The notes: a model not told the origin generated them from the letters alone. A DNA stretch of 64,000 bases from Georgenia soli (GCF_002563695.1 NZ_PDJI01000004.1:620001-684000), one strand, 5' to 3'. Counted from the first letter of the stretch, positions 45,700 to 56,294 are shown. A program made the numbers and translations.

Positions 45700-45715
45700 C
45701 CGCCGCCGGCGGCGG
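45700..45715. terminator. palindrome between convergent ligase and nrdR genes
   Basis: CCGCCGCC / GGCGGCGG with no spacer, directly before the nrdR stop codon. A weak candidate terminator in a 43-bp convergent gap. Confidence 0.35.
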
Positions 45716-46255
45716 TCAGTGCGTCGGTGCCTGCTCGACCTCGCCGGCGGGGCCCAGGTCGGCGGAACCGTCCGTGAGACCGTCGTCCTGCCCGGCCGGC
45801 CCGCGGTCGGCCCGCTCGGCCCGCAGGATGGCGATCGCCTCCTCGAAGTCCTTGAGGCTGCTGAAGGAGGAGTACACGCTGGCGAACCTCAGGTAGGCCA
45901 CCTCGTCGAGCTGACGCAGCGGCCCGAGGATCGCCAGCCCGATCTCGTGCGCGTCGATCTGCGCCGCCCCGGACGAGCGCAGGGTCTCCTCGACCTGCTG
46001 GGCGAGGAGCGCGAGGTCGTCGTCGGACACCGGACGTCCCTGGCAGGCCTTGCGCACGCCAGCGACCACCTTGTCGCGGCTGAACGGTTCCGTGGCGCCG
46101 GACCGCTTGACCACCGTCAGGCTCGACGTCTCCACCGTGCTGAAGCGCCGCCCGCAGGAGGGGCACTGGCGACGACGGCGGATGGCCGACCCGTCCTCGG
46201 CCGTGCGCGAGTCGATCACCCGGGTGTCGGCATGACGGCAGAACGGGCAGTGCAC
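45716..46255 (-). CDS. nrdR: ribonucleotide-reductase repressor NrdR
   Basis: Zinc-finger/ATP-cone repressor of ribonucleotide reductase genes. 179 aa. N-terminal zinc ribbon [16 protein letters not shown]...[15 protein letters not shown] (C3, C6, C31, C34). The ATP-cone is [47 protein letters not shown] disordered tail of about 30 residues is extra compared with E. coli. The GTG at 46255 follows GGAGGAG. It lies downstream of the LysM gene and divergent from lexA, an arrangement common in actinobacteria. Confidence 0.96.
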   Translation of the reverse strand: MHCPFCRHADTRVIDSRTAEDGSAIRRRRQCPSCGRRFSTVETSSLTVVKRSGATEPFSRDKVVAGVRKACQGRPVSDDDLALLAQQVEETLRSSGAAQIDAHEIGLAILGPLRQLDEVAYLRFASVYSSFSSLKDFEEAIAILRAERADRGPAGQDDGLTDGSADLGPAGEVEQAPTH

Positions 46256-46391
46256 GGTGGAGCTCCTCCCTGCGTCCGCCCTGCGCGGACCGCACTCGAC
46301 GGCCGTCCCCGCGGGCACGGCACGCACCGGGGGCGCGGGCGCCTGAGGCACCGTAGGTCCGGCCCGGTCCACCGTGCAAGCAGGCACCCCG

Positions 46392-46886
46392 TCACCCCGC
46401 GGGGACCACGAGCTCCTGGCCCACCGCGAGCTCGGAGGAGGCGAGGCCGTTCAGCGTCGTGATGTGCTCCACGAGCTCCCGCGGGTCCTCGCCCGGCTCT
46501 GCCACGGCGCTCGCCAGCGACCAGAGGGTCTCCCCGGCACCGACCGTCACGGTGGTCGTCTCCCCGCCCACGGCGGGGTTGACCGCGACACCGACGAGCG
46601 CCCCGACCCCGACCGAGACGGCCGTGGCCAGCACGAGCGCGAGAGCGGTGACGACACCTCGCCCGCGTGCGGTGAGACGGAGGCGTCCTGACGCCTCCGA
46701 ACGAGCCTCGGCGGCACGGCTCCGGCCGTCGGCCGCTGCCGGTGCCCCGACCTGCGGCACGAACCCCGGGCCGACGAGCTGGAGGTTGCCGCGGCGCGCG
46801 GGGCGCACGCCGGTACGGCGCCGTGCCGGGCGGGCGCCCGGGGCCTGGGCGGGCTGCCACGCGGGATGTGCGAGGACTGCACTCAT
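46392..46886 (-). CDS. LysM-domain membrane protein, candidate SOS division inhibitor
   Basis: A 164-aa single-pass protein. The basic N-terminal cytoplasmic part (1-76) is followed by a membrane helix ([26 protein letters not shown], about 77-102) and an extracytoplasmic LysM domain ([19 protein letters not shown]...[23 protein letters not shown], about 111-163). It occupies the position of YneA in Bacillus, DivS in Corynebacterium and ChiZ in Mycobacterium, SOS-induced division regulators adjacent to lexA. LexA boxes overlap its promoter. The ATG at 46886 has GAGGAGAC upstream. Confidence 0.88.
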   Translation of the reverse strand: MSAVLAHPAWQPAQAPGARPARRRTGVRPARRGNLQLVGPGFVPQVGAPAAADGRSRAAEARSEASGRLRLTARGRGVVTALALVLATAVSVGVGALVGVAVNPAVGGETTTVTVGAGETLWSLASAVAEPGEDPRELVEHITTLNGLASSELAVGQELVVPAG

Positions 46887-46896
46887 GTCCGTCTCC

Positions 46897-46912
46897 TCGA
46901 ACTCGTGTTCGT
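46897..46912. promoter_or_regulatory. LexA (SOS) box near the LysM gene start
   Basis: TCGAAC-N4-GTTCGT, 11 of the 12 conserved positions of the actinobacterial SOS box TCGAAC-N4-GTTCGA. It lies just downstream of the predicted LysM-gene transcription start. Confidence 0.75.
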
Positions 46913-46927
46913 CGAACGTCTGTACGC
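46912..46927. promoter_or_regulatory. degenerate LexA-box half-site
   Basis: TCGAAC-N4-GTACGC: one perfect half-site and a degraded second half, abutting the preceding box at the LysM promoter start site. Confidence 0.45.
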
Positions 46928-46956
46928 AGACTAGCGGGGACCGGCGCCGCTGTCGA
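46928..46956 (-). promoter_or_regulatory. promoter of the LysM gene (and probably nrdR)
   Basis: On the minus strand TCGACA (46951-46956), 17 nt, TAGTCT (46928-46933): a near-consensus housekeeping promoter. Transcription should begin near 46921, inside the LexA-box cluster. Confidence 0.65.
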
Positions 46957-46963
46957 CACACCG

Positions 46964-46979
46964 TCGAACAGATGTTTGA
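46964..46979. promoter_or_regulatory. LexA (SOS) box at the lexA promoter
   Basis: TCGAAC-N4-GTTTGA, 11 of 12 conserved positions. It overlaps the -35 hexamer of the lexA promoter, as expected for autorepression. Confidence 0.8.
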
Positions 46980-47004
46980 GATCGCGCGCCGAGCCTTCTA
47001 GGCT
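46976..47004 (+). promoter_or_regulatory. lexA: lexA promoter
   Basis: TTGAGA (46976-46981), 17 nt, TAGGCT (46999-47004). The predicted start is near 47011, giving a leader of about 77 nt with a GGGAGGA SD. Confidence 0.7.
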
Positions 47005-47087
47005 GACGTCCGAGAGCCCATCACCGACCACTGACATCGGCGGCCAGCGGACCCGCCGTCGGCCGAGCGCCAGGGAGGACCGTCGTC

Positions 47088-47777
47088 GTGAGCAACGTCG
47101 AGAAGCAGGTAGAGCCGAGCCCGACCGGTACGGAGGAGCTGACCGAGCGGCAGCGCATGATCCTGGAGACGATCCGGGACGCCGTCTCCTCGCGGGGCTA
47201 CCCGCCCAGCATGCGCGAGATCGGCGAGGCCGTCGGGCTCACCAGCCCCTCCTCGGTCAAGCACCAGCTCGGGGTGCTCGAGCGGAAGGGCTTCGTGCGG
47301 CGCGACCCGAACCGGCCTCGTGCGCTCGAGCTGACGTCCAGGAGCGTGCCGTCGCCCGCCGACCCGGTGGGGTCGATGGACGCCGACGGCCTGCTCACCG
47401 GCTCACCGACGTACGTGCCGGTGGTCGGCCGCATCGCCGCCGGCGGTCCCATCCTGGCGGAGCAGACGGTCGAGGACGTCTTCCCGCTCCCGCGTCAGCT
47501 GGTCGGCGACGGTGAGCTGTTCCTGCTCAAGGTGGTCGGCGAGTCGATGATCGACGCGGCGATCTGCGACGGCGACTGGGTGGTGGTGCGCCGTCAGCCG
47601 GTGGCCGAGAACGGCGAGGTGGTCGCCGCGATGATCGACGGCGAGGCCACCGTCAAGACGTTCCAGCGCAAGGACGGGCACGTGTGGCTGCTGCCGCAGA
47701 ACCCCGCCTTCTCCCCGATCCCCGGCGACGAGTCCCAGATCCTCGGGCGCGTGGTGACGGTCCTGCGCAGCCTCTGA
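47088..47777 (+). CDS. lexA: SOS repressor LexA
   Basis: Self-cleaving repressor of the DNA-damage response. 229 aa. The winged helix-turn-helix is [29 protein letters not shown]. Cleavage should occur between A118 and G119 (GRIAAGGPI), with catalytic S153 (VGESM) and K190 (ATVKTF). GTG at 47088 with a good SD. LexA boxes in the upstream region support autoregulation and control of the divergent LysM gene. Convergent with ldh, with 7 bp between stops. Confidence 0.98.
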   Translation: MSNVEKQVEPSPTGTEELTERQRMILETIRDAVSSRGYPPSMREIGEAVGLTSPSSVKHQLGVLERKGFVRRDPNRPRALELTSRSVPSPADPVGSMDADGLLTGSPTYVPVVGRIAAGGPILAEQTVEDVFPLPRQLVGDGELFLLKVVGESMIDAAICDGDWVVVRRQPVAENGEVVAAMIDGEATVKTFQRKDGHVWLLPQNPAFSPIPGDESQILGRVVTVLRSL

Positions 47778-47784
47778 CCCTCGG

Positions 47785-48795
47785 TCAGAACCCGAACTGG
47801 CGGATCACCGCCCGCACGGACTCGGCGCTCTTCTGCAGGCCGGCGCGCTCGTGCTCGGTGACCACCGGTACGAGGCGGCGCCCGACGCCGGTCTGCCCGA
47901 CGACGGTCGGGACGGACAGGCAGACGTCCGAGATGTCGAGGTAGTCGTCCAGCAGCGAGGAGACGGACAGCACGCGGCGCTCGTCGCGCAGCACGGCCTC
48001 GATGATGCGCACCACGGCCAGCGCCACGGCGTAGTTGGTGGCGCCCTTGCCCTCGATGATGCTGTACGCCGAGGTGACGACCTCCTCGGCGATCTCCGCG
48101 CGCACGGCCTCGTCGAGCAGGCGCCCGTCGGCCGTGAAGCCCCACTGCAGCAGGGGCACGGCACCGATCATGGCGGAGCTCCACAGGGGGATCTCCGAGT
48201 CGCCGTGCTCTCCGGCGATGTAGGCGTGGACGTTCTGCACCGCGACCCCGCACTGCTGCGCCACGAGGTAGCGCAGGCGGGAGGTGTCCAGGACCGTGCC
48301 GGACCCGAAGAACCTGTTCTCCGGCACGCCCGAGATCTTCAGCCCGGCGTAGGTGACGACGTCGACGGGGTTCGCCACCATGATGTACGTGGCGTCCGGG
48401 GCGACCTCCACCAGGCGGGGCAACAGGTCGCGCATGATCCCGATGGTGGCGCCGGCGAGGTCGAGGCGTGACTGCCCGGGCTTCTGCTTCGCGCCGGCGG
48501 TGACGATCACGATGTCGGCGTCCGCGCAGATGGCCAGGTCGTCGGAGCCGGACACCGTCCCCATGGGCGTGAACGCGATGCCGTGCGCGATGTCGAGCGC
48601 CTCTGCCTCGACCTTCGCCCGGTTCAGGTCGTAGAGCACCACCTCGCGGGCGGCGCCGCGCAGCAGGCACGCGTACGCGAGGGTGGAGCCGACGGCGCCG
48701 GCGCCCACGATCGCCACCTTGCTCGGGCGCCGGTCCCCCGGCCTGCTCTCGCCCAGCAGCTCGCTGCGTCCGCCAACCTCGAGCTGCTCGCTCAT
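47785..48795 (-). CDS. ldh: L-lactate dehydrogenase
   Basis: NAD-dependent enzyme interconverting pyruvate and L-lactate. 336 aa. The NAD loop is KVAIVGAGAVGSTLAYACLLRG; AGAKQKPGQSRLDL carries the substrate-loop arginine and the Gln of LDH-type specificity (KQKPGQSR); FGSGTVLDTSRLRYLVA and YIAGEHGDSEIPLWS (catalytic His) are LDH signatures. A 25-aa N-terminal extension is present. The ATG at 48795 has GGGGAGAC upstream. Malate dehydrogenase is unlikely given the Gln in the substrate loop. Confidence 0.95.
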   Translation of the reverse strand: MSEQLEVGGRSELLGESRPGDRRPSKVAIVGAGAVGSTLAYACLLRGAAREVVLYDLNRAKVEAEALDIAHGIAFTPMGTVSGSDDLAICADADIVIVTAGAKQKPGQSRLDLAGATIGIMRDLLPRLVEVAPDATYIMVANPVDVVTYAGLKISGVPENRFFGSGTVLDTSRLRYLVAQQCGVAVQNVHAYIAGEHGDSEIPLWSSAMIGAVPLLQWGFTADGRLLDEAVRAEIAEEVVTSAYSIIEGKGATNYAVALAVVRIIEAVLRDERRVLSVSSLLDDYLDISDVCLSVPTVVGQTGVGRRLVPVVTEHERAGLQKSAESVRAVIRQFGF

Positions 48796-48840
48796 CGCCC
48801 GTCTCCCCTGCGGTTTCGTCCCGGTACTTCCGGCTACACC

Positions 48841-50874
48841 CTAAGCGACGGCCGGGGCCGCAGCCGTGAGACGTCGGAGCGCGGCGCGGGTGACCTCTCC
48901 GTCGTGCGTGCGCCACAGCGGCGGCATGGAACGGGTCAGGAAGGTGCCGTAGCGGGCCGTCGCCAGGCGCGGGTCCAGCACGGCGACCACCCCCCGGTCG
49001 GACGTCGACCGCACGAGCCGTCCGGCGCCCTGCGCGAGCAGGAGCGCGGCGTGGGTGGCCGCCACGCTCATGAACCCGTTGCCTCCCGCGGCCGCGACCA
49101 CCTCGGAGCGTGCCGAGCGCACCGGGTCGTCGGGGCGCGGGAACGGGATGCGGTCGATCACCACGAGACGGCAGGTGGGGCCGGGGACGTCGACCCCCTG
49201 CCACAGCGAGAGGGTCCCCATGAGGCTCGTGGCCTCGTCCGCGGCGAACGCGCGCACCAGGGTGGGCAGCTGGTCCTCGCCCTGGCACAGGACCGGTGTG
49301 TCGAGCTCCTCGCGCAGGCGCTGCGCCGCCGCCTCCGCGGCGCGCCGGGACGAGAAGAGGCCGAGCGTCGCACCGCCGGCCGCCCGGACCAGGTCGACGA
49401 GCTCGTCGAGCGCCTCGGGGGTGGGTCCGTCCCGGCCCGGCGGCGGGAGGTGCCGGGCGACGTAGAGGATCCCCTGCCGCGGGTAGTCGAAGGGAGAGCC
49501 GACGTCGAGCGACTCGAAGGTCGTGTCCTCGCCGAGCGTGAGGCCGAGGGAGCGGGCCATGGGGTCGAACGTGCCGCCGAGGGTCAGGGTCGCGGACGTG
49601 AGCACCGCCGCGCGTCCGGCGAGCAGGTTCGTGGCCAGCGGACCCGCCACGTCGAGCGGCGCCAGCCGCAGCCTCGGCTGCTCGACGCCGCCGCGCGGTC
49701 GCTCGCACCACAGCACGTCACGGCGTCGGGCCACCCCGTCGCCCAGCAGCCGCTCGGCCACCTCGTGCAGCACGACCATCGCCGAGCGCGCCATGGCACG
49801 GGCCCCGGCCTCCTGCGCCTGCGCGCCGGGCTCCGGCCTCATGGCGGTGACGGCCTCCCGCGCGCCGGCCTCGACGAGGACGACGGCGTCGCGCAGGTCG
49901 GCGGGAAGCCCGTCGGGCAGCCGCCCGTCGGGGACGACCTCGAGCCGGGCCCTCAGCGCAGCCGCGGCGGTGTCGAGCGCGTCGACGCCGACCCCGGCGT
50001 GGCGGCGCGCGAGCCGGGCGGTCCGCTCGACGACACCGGCGCTGAGCTCGCCGGTCGCCTGGGCGGTGACCCGGTCGGTCAGCTCGTGCGCCTCGTCGAC
50101 GACGAGGATGTCGTGCTCCGGGAGCACGTTCGGGGAGCCGGACGCCGCGATGCCGAGCATGGCGTGGTTGGTGACCACGACGTCCGCCTCGCGGGCCGCC
50201 TGCCGCGCCGCCTCCGGGAAGCACTCGGAGAGCATGGGGCACTTCGCGCCGAGACACTCCATCTTCGTGACGGAGACCTGCCGCCACGCCCGCTCGCTCA
50301 CCCCGGGGACGAGGTCGTCCCGGTCACCCGTGGTCGTCTCCTCGGCCCACTCCCGCAGCCGCAGGACCTGCTCGGCCAGGGTGGAACGTCCCGCGACGGC
50401 GGGGCCCGGGTCCGCGCCGTCGGACGGTGGCAGCGGCGCGGCGGGGTCGACGCCGGTCGCGGCGGAGACGGAGAAGAGGCCCGGCTCCTCGTCGGTCGGG
50501 TAGCCGCCGGCGACCTTGTGCCGGCACAGGTAGTTGTGCCACCCCTTGAGCAGGGCGACGTCGGGGCGCATCCCGGTGCGGGCGGCGACGACCTCGGCGA
50601 CGCGCGGGGCGTCCTGGACGAGCACCTGGCGCTGGAGCGCCAGGGTCGCCGTCGAGACGACGGCCCGCTTCCCCGCGGTGACGGCGTGCGCCAGGGTGGG
50701 GACGAGGTAGGCGAGCGACTTGCCCGTGCCGGTGCCGGCCTGGACCAGCAGGTGCCGCTGACCCTCCAGGGCCTCGGTCACCGCCCGGGCCATGCGCTGC
50801 TGACCCTCGCGCGGGGTGCCGCCCAGTGCGGCGACGGCGTCGGCGAGGAGGTCGTCGGTGTCGGGCGCGGCCAC
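48841..50874 (-). CDS. dinG: DinG-family ATP-dependent DNA helicase
   Basis: SF2 XPD-like 5'-3' helicase, 677 aa. Walker A is QAGTGTGKSLAYLVP, the DEAH box VVDEAHELTDRV, and late motifs are LTSATLTLGG and MGTLSLWQGVDVPG. Four cysteines for a 4Fe-4S cluster are visible: C in NYLCRHK and three in MECLGAKCPMLSECF. It unwinds forked DNA, RNA-DNA hybrids and G-quadruplex-like structures in related bacteria. The GTG at 50874 follows the hflX stop after one base (TGAcGTG), so it is coupled to hflX. No LexA box was seen directly upstream. Confidence 0.93.
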   Translation of the reverse strand: MAAPDTDDLLADAVAALGGTPREGQQRMARAVTEALEGQRHLLVQAGTGTGKSLAYLVPTLAHAVTAGKRAVVSTATLALQRQVLVQDAPRVAEVVAARTGMRPDVALLKGWHNYLCRHKVAGGYPTDEEPGLFSVSAATGVDPAAPLPPSDGADPGPAVAGRSTLAEQVLRLREWAEETTTGDRDDLVPGVSERAWRQVSVTKMECLGAKCPMLSECFPEAARQAAREADVVVTNHAMLGIAASGSPNVLPEHDILVVDEAHELTDRVTAQATGELSAGVVERTARLARRHAGVGVDALDTAAAALRARLEVVPDGRLPDGLPADLRDAVVLVEAGAREAVTAMRPEPGAQAQEAGARAMARSAMVVLHEVAERLLGDGVARRRDVLWCERPRGGVEQPRLRLAPLDVAGPLATNLLAGRAAVLTSATLTLGGTFDPMARSLGLTLGEDTTFESLDVGSPFDYPRQGILYVARHLPPPGRDGPTPEALDELVDLVRAAGGATLGLFSSRRAAEAAAQRLREELDTPVLCQGEDQLPTLVRAFAADEATSLMGTLSLWQGVDVPGPTCRLVVIDRIPFPRPDDPVRSARSEVVAAAGGNGFMSVAATHAALLLAQGAGRLVRSTSDRGVVAVLDPRLATARYGTFLTRSMPPLWRTHDGEVTRAALRRLTAAAPAVA

Positions 50875-50875
50875 G

Positions 50876-52447
<1,572 letters not shown>

Positions 52448-52554
52448 GGTGTCCTTTCGTCGGTGCCCCTCAAGGATCCCACGCCCCGTCGCCGGGAGCC
52501 ATCTCTTTCCACCGTCGGCGGACCCCGCCCGGCACGGGCCGCACGGCGAGCCGG

Positions 52555-52560
52555 TAGCGT
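52555..52560 (+). promoter_or_regulatory. -10 element of leaderless methyltransferase promoter
   Basis: TAGCGT, 7 nt, GTG. No SD between them. Confidence 0.55.
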
Positions 52561-52567
52561 TTCCGCG

Positions 52568-53179
52568 GTGAGCGCGCACGACCACTACTTCTCCGCCGAG
52601 CCGGCCTCCCCGGGCGAGCTTCGCGCCCTCCGCGTACGCCTGCGGGGACGCGAGGTCTCCGTCCGCGTGGCGGCCGGTGTCTTCTCCGGGGACCGGCTCG
52701 ACCTGGGCACGCGGGTGCTGCTCGACGCGGTCGACGACCCGCCCGCGACCGGGACGCTCGTGGATCTCGGGTGCGGCTGGGGACCACTGACCATCGCGAT
52801 GGCCCAGGCGTCGCCGGAGGCCGGGGTGGTCGCCGTCGACGTCAACGCGCGCGCCCGCGACCTCACGGCCCGCAACGCCGCCACGCTCGGGCTGGGCAAC
52901 GTCACGGTCCTGGAGCCCGCGCAGGCCCTGGACCGGCTCGGCGCCGGGATCGACGAGATCTGGTCGAACCCGCCCATCCGCATCGGCAAGGCGGCGCTGC
53001 ACGAGCTGCTCAGCACGTGGCTCACCCGCCTGCGGCCCGACGGGCGCGCCCACCTCGTGGTGCAGCGGAACCTCGGCGCCGACTCCCTGCACCGGTGGCT
53101 GGCGGAGGAGCTGGGCACGGACGTCACCCGCACGGCGAGCTCGAAGGGCTTCCGCGTGCTCACCGTCCGCCCGCGCTGA
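52568..53179 (+). CDS. RsmC-like class I SAM methyltransferase
   Basis: A 203-aa methyltransferase small-domain protein. HDHYFSAEPASPGELRALRVRLRGREVSVRVAAGVFSGDRLDLGTRVLLDAV precedes motif I, VDLGCGWGPLTIAMA. Motif IV is SNPPIRIGKAALHELL, the NPP(F/I)H/R type of RsmC-like rRNA base methyltransferases. It ends SKGFRVLTVRPR. A 16S rRNA guanine-N2 activity is plausible but not shown. The GTG at 52568 has TAGCGT 7 nt upstream. Divergent from hflX and convergent with dapF, with only 2 bp between stops. Confidence 0.87.
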   Translation: MSAHDHYFSAEPASPGELRALRVRLRGREVSVRVAAGVFSGDRLDLGTRVLLDAVDDPPATGTLVDLGCGWGPLTIAMAQASPEAGVVAVDVNARARDLTARNAATLGLGNVTVLEPAQALDRLGAGIDEIWSNPPIRIGKAALHELLSTWLTRLRPDGRAHLVVQRNLGADSLHRWLAEELGTDVTRTASSKGFRVLTVRPR

Positions 53180-53181
53180 GC

Positions 53182-54096
53182 TCAGGCGCGCAGCACCACG
53201 TCCGCGGTCAGCACGGCAGGGCCGGTCAGGAGCACGCGGTCGCCGTCGACCCGCACGGTCACCTCGCCGCCCGGCACGAGCACGCGCCACACGTCCGGCG
53301 CGCCGGCCCCGCCCCACGCGCGCACCGCGAGCGCGGCCGCGCAGGTGCCGGTGCCGCAGGAACGGGTCTCCCCCACCCCCCGCTCGAGGACGCGCATGCG
53401 CACGGTCCCCACCGCCGTCCCGTCGGAGCCGTCCTCGCCGAGCGGGACGACGAGCTCGAGGTTCGTGCCCTCCGGCGGCACCGGGTCGTAGGTCGGCGTC
53501 AGGGCCAGCTGCGCCGCCGCGAGCGACTCCTCGTCCGGCAGGGCCACCACGGTGTGCGGGTTCGGGACGCTCACCCGCAGCCCGGCACGCGGCCCGTCGA
53601 GGCCGGGGACCTCGACGACGACGTCGTACCCCTCGGCCTCCGCCTGCGGCCCTCCCGGCATCGCCCAGCGGCCCATGTCGACCGTGTACGCCCCGCCCTC
53701 TCGGGTGACCCGGCGCGGACCGCCCCGGGTCCCGACGACGACGCTCCCGCCGTCGTCCAGCGCGGCCAGGCCCGTGGTGCGCAGGTAGTGGGCGAAGACC
53801 CGCACGCCGTTCCCGCACATCTCGGCGAGGGAGCCGTCCGCGTTGCGGTAGTCCATGAACCACTCGGCGTCCGGGTCCTGCGCGAGCAGCGCGACGCCCT
53901 CCGGCAGCGCCCGCGAGCGCACCACCCGGATCAGCCCGTCGGCGCCGACGCCCGCGTGCCGGTCGCACACGGCCGCCACCTCGGCCGCGGTGAGCTCGAG
54001 CTCGCCGTCGGGGTCCAGCACCAGCACGAAGTCGTTCTCCGTGCCGTGGCCGGTGGTCAGGGTGCGGCCGGCCAGCACGCCGAAGCTCGTGGTCAT
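53182..54096 (-). CDS. dapF: diaminopimelate epimerase
   Basis: Cofactor-independent epimerase converting LL-DAP to meso-DAP in lysine synthesis. 304 aa. The two active-site cysteines are in [14 protein letters not shown] and [12 protein letters not shown]. Other blocks: [12 protein letters not shown] at the N-terminus, [12 protein letters not shown], and [12 protein letters not shown]. The ATG at 54096 overlaps the miaA stop (ATGA). The enzyme is needed for lysine even if the cell wall uses lysine rather than DAP. Confidence 0.96.
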   Translation of the reverse strand: MTTSFGVLAGRTLTTGHGTENDFVLVLDPDGELELTAAEVAAVCDRHAGVGADGLIRVVRSRALPEGVALLAQDPDAEWFMDYRNADGSLAEMCGNGVRVFAHYLRTTGLAALDDGGSVVVGTRGGPRRVTREGGAYTVDMGRWAMPGGPQAEAEGYDVVVEVPGLDGPRAGLRVSVPNPHTVVALPDEESLAAAQLALTPTYDPVPPEGTNLELVVPLGEDGSDGTAVGTVRMRVLERGVGETRSCGTGTCAAALAVRAWGGAGAPDVWRVLVPGGEVTVRVDGDRVLLTGPAVLTADVVLRA

Positions 54097-55028
54097 GGCT
54101 GAAGGATAGGCAGCGCAGCGGCGAGCGCGTCGGCCGGGTCCGCGGGCAGCCAGTGCACGCGCGGGTCGCGGCGGAACCACTTCTCCTGGCGCCGGGCGAG
54201 CTGCCGTGTGGCGACCGAGATCGCCTCCGCCGCCTCCTCGCGCCCCATCCGCCCGGCGACCACCTCGGCGGCCTGGGCGTACCCGACGGCGCGGCTCGCG
54301 GTGACCCCCTCGGCGAGGCCCTGCCCGAGCAGGCGCTCCGTCTCCTCCACCAGCCCGTGGGCCATCATCTGCTCCGTCCGGGCGGCGATGCGCGCGTCGA
54401 GCTCCGGGCGGGGCACGGCGATGGCCAGCTGGACCGCCGGGACGGCGTAGACGTGCTCGGGCAGGCGCGCGGAGAAGGGACGTCCGGTCAGGGCGATCAC
54501 CTCGAGCGCCCGCACCACCCGGCGGGTGTTGCGCGGGTCGATCCGGGCGGCCGCCTCGGGGTCGCGGGCGGCGAGCTCGTCGTGCAGCGGCCTGGTGCCC
54601 AGGCGTGCCGCGCGCTCCTCCAGCTCGGCGCGCACGTCCGGGTCGGTGCCGGGGAAGTCGAGGTGGTCCAGCACGGCGCGCACGTACAGCCCGGACCCGC
54701 CCACCAGCAGGGGCACCCGCCCCCGCGCACGGACGGCGGCCAGGTCCGCGCGGGCCGCCTCCTGGTAGGCGGCGACCGAGGCCTCCTCCGTGACGTCCAG
54801 GACGTCCAGCTGGTGGTGGGCGACGCCCCGGCGCTCGGGCAGCGAGAGCTTCGCGGTGCCGACGTCCATGCCGCGGTAGAGCTGCATGGCGTCGGCGTTG
54901 ACGATCTCGACGGCGTCCGGCCCGCCGAGGGCCTCCGCGAGGTCGAGGGCGAGGGCCGACTTGCCCGTGGCCGTCATGCCGACGACGGCGATCACCTGCG
55001 GTTGCTGCGCTCCTCCCCTGTCCTGCAC
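54093..55028 (-). CDS. miaA: tRNA dimethylallyltransferase
   Basis: Prenylates N6 of A37 in tRNAs reading UNN codons, the substrate for MiaB encoded nearby. 311 aa. The P-loop is [60 protein letters not shown] and [23 protein letters not shown] are family blocks; [14 protein letters not shown] closes the tRNA-binding region. The GTG at 55028 has TAGGTT 6 nt upstream and no SD, so it is probably leaderless. Operon with dapF. Confidence 0.96.
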   Translation of the reverse strand: MQDRGGAQQPQVIAVVGMTATGKSALALDLAEALGGPDAVEIVNADAMQLYRGMDVGTAKLSLPERRGVAHHQLDVLDVTEEASVAAYQEAARADLAAVRARGRVPLLVGGSGLYVRAVLDHLDFPGTDPDVRAELEERAARLGTRPLHDELAARDPEAAARIDPRNTRRVVRALEVIALTGRPFSARLPEHVYAVPAVQLAIAVPRPELDARIAARTEQMMAHGLVEETERLLGQGLAEGVTASRAVGYAQAAEVVAGRMGREEAAEAISVATRQLARRQEKWFRRDPRVHWLPADPADALAAALPILQP

Positions 55029-55034
55029 GTCGTC

Positions 55035-55040
55035 AACCTA
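55035..55040 (-). promoter_or_regulatory. -10 element of leaderless miaA promoter
   Basis: TAGGTT, 6 nt, GTG of miaA. Confidence 0.55.
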
Positions 55041-55153
55041 CCCCGCACCGCCACGGGGGCCGGCCCCGGCGGCGGCCTGCCGCGGAGGAGGACCGCGTCC
55101 GGTCCCCGGGAAGGCCGTCCCTCCCGGGAGGGACGCGGGACACCTCGCCCGGT

Positions 55154-55159
55154 TAGTCT
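55154..55159 (+). promoter_or_regulatory. -10 element of leaderless YbjN-gene promoter
   Basis: TAGTCT, 6 nt, ATG of the first YbjN gene. Confidence 0.6.
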
Positions 55160-55165
55160 CGTCAC

Positions 55166-55696
55166 ATGGCTTCGTCCGGCACCTTCGACGAGGGGCGGGT
55201 CCCGGTGGGTCCCGCGCAGGCGGACGGCCCCGGGGGCGTGCGGGCCGCCCGTGACGTGGTGCTGCCCCTGACCCGGTCCCGGGTGGCCGACGCGCTGACG
55301 GAGCTGGGCTACCCCTGGTTCCGGGACTCCGGCGGCGACCTCGGCGCCATGTGGGCCCAGGCTGTCTTCCACGTCTACCTCCTCGGCCACGACGAGACCG
55401 TCCTGCAGGTGCGCGGCTCCTGGCACCGCCGCCTCAACATCGAACGCCTCGGCGAGGTGCTGGCCATGCTCGACGGGTGGAACCGCGAGTACGTCGGCCC
55501 CAAGTGCTACGTGCGGGTGCTCGACGACGGGCTGCTCTCCGTCGTCGCGGAGTCCTCGACCCCGCTGGCGTCGGGCGTGAGCGACAGCCAGCTGGTCCGG
55601 CTGCTCGAACGGGGGGTGGGTCAGGGCATGCGGGTCATGCGTGACCTGGAGGAGCTCTACCCCGACCCCGCCGCCCGGGCACCGGGGGTGTCGTGA
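55166..55696 (+). CDS. YbjN-domain protein (first of a pair)
   Basis: A 176-aa soluble protein. The YbjN-like core is [132 protein letters not shown]. The fold resembles type III secretion chaperones; E. coli YbjN affects stress and motility regulation, but no biochemical function is known. The ATG at 55166 is probably leaderless. The second YbjN gene overlaps it by 4 nt. Located between miaA and miaB. Confidence 0.82.
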   Translation: MASSGTFDEGRVPVGPAQADGPGGVRAARDVVLPLTRSRVADALTELGYPWFRDSGGDLGAMWAQAVFHVYLLGHDETVLQVRGSWHRRLNIERLGEVLAMLDGWNREYVGPKCYVRVLDDGLLSVVAESSTPLASGVSDSQLVRLLERGVGQGMRVMRDLEELYPDPAARAPGVS

Positions 55697-56247
55697 TCGG
55701 CTGGCTGCGCCGTCGTCGTCGCCGACCGGCACCGACCCCCCGTCCGGCGCCCCGGGGGGCGCGACCGGACACCACCGCCCGTCCGCCCGCCCTGCTGCGC
55801 CGTCGGGTCGAGACCACGGAGCCGGTCACGCCCGGGCGGCTGCGCGACGTCGTGGCGGCCCGCGGCTACCACGTCAGGGTGGAGCCGGACGCCTCGCTGA
55901 CGGGGCTGTGGGACGGCTACCCGTTCCAGCTCCGCCTCACCGGCACCTCCCAGGACTACCTCAGCGTGCTGGGCACCTGGGGCCGCAGCGTGCCGGAGGA
56001 GATGGGCAGCGCCGTCGCGCAGGCCGTCAACGACTGGAACCGGGACAAGATCTGGCCGACGGTCTTCACCGTCTCCGACGAGTCCGGCACCACGGTGCGC
56101 ACGGAGATCCTCGCCGACGTCGGGGCCGGCGCCACCGACCGCCAGCTGGTCGAGCTGGTGGAGGCCGGCCTGTCGGCGGGGGTGCAGTTCTTCCAGGCGC
56201 TCGGCGCGTCGATGCCGCCGCCGCACGAGCCGTCGCCGGAGATCTGA
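55693..56247 (+). CDS. YbjN-domain protein (second of a pair)
   Basis: A 184-aa protein. The N-terminus ([24 protein letters not shown]) is Arg/Pro-rich and disordered. The YbjN core follows: VTPGRLRDVVAARGYHVRVEPDASLTGLWDGYPFQLRLTGTSQDYLSVLGTWGRSVPEEMGSAVAQAVNDWNRDKIWPTVFTVSDESGTTVRTEILADVGAGATDRQLVELVEAGLSAGVQFFQAL. GTG at 55693 overlaps the upstream stop (GTGA), so the two are made together and may form a heterodimer (inference). Its stop lies inside the first of three short direct repeats. Confidence 0.82.
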   Translation: MIGWLRRRRRRPAPTPRPAPRGARPDTTARPPALLRRRVETTEPVTPGRLRDVVAARGYHVRVEPDASLTGLWDGYPFQLRLTGTSQDYLSVLGTWGRSVPEEMGSAVAQAVNDWNRDKIWPTVFTVSDESGTTVRTEILADVGAGATDRQLVELVEAGLSAGVQFFQALGASMPPPHEPSPEI

Positions 56248-56294
56248 GCCGGTCGTCCGAGACGAGATCTGAGCCGTCTGCCGAGATCTGAGCC
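56239..56294. repeat. three copies of a 12-bp direct repeat at the YbjN/miaB junction
   Basis: GAGATCTGAGCC at 56239-56250, 56264-56275 and 56283-56294. The first copy contains the YbjN stop codon and the last abuts the miaB stop. Likely a slippage-generated duplication of the gene end. Confidence 0.85.

Noticed and set aside
54097..54108. TATCCT 6 nt before dapF as a leaderless -10
   Set aside because: It lies inside the end of miaA, and dapF overlaps the miaA stop by ATGA, so operon coupling explains its expression. A secondary promoter is not excluded.
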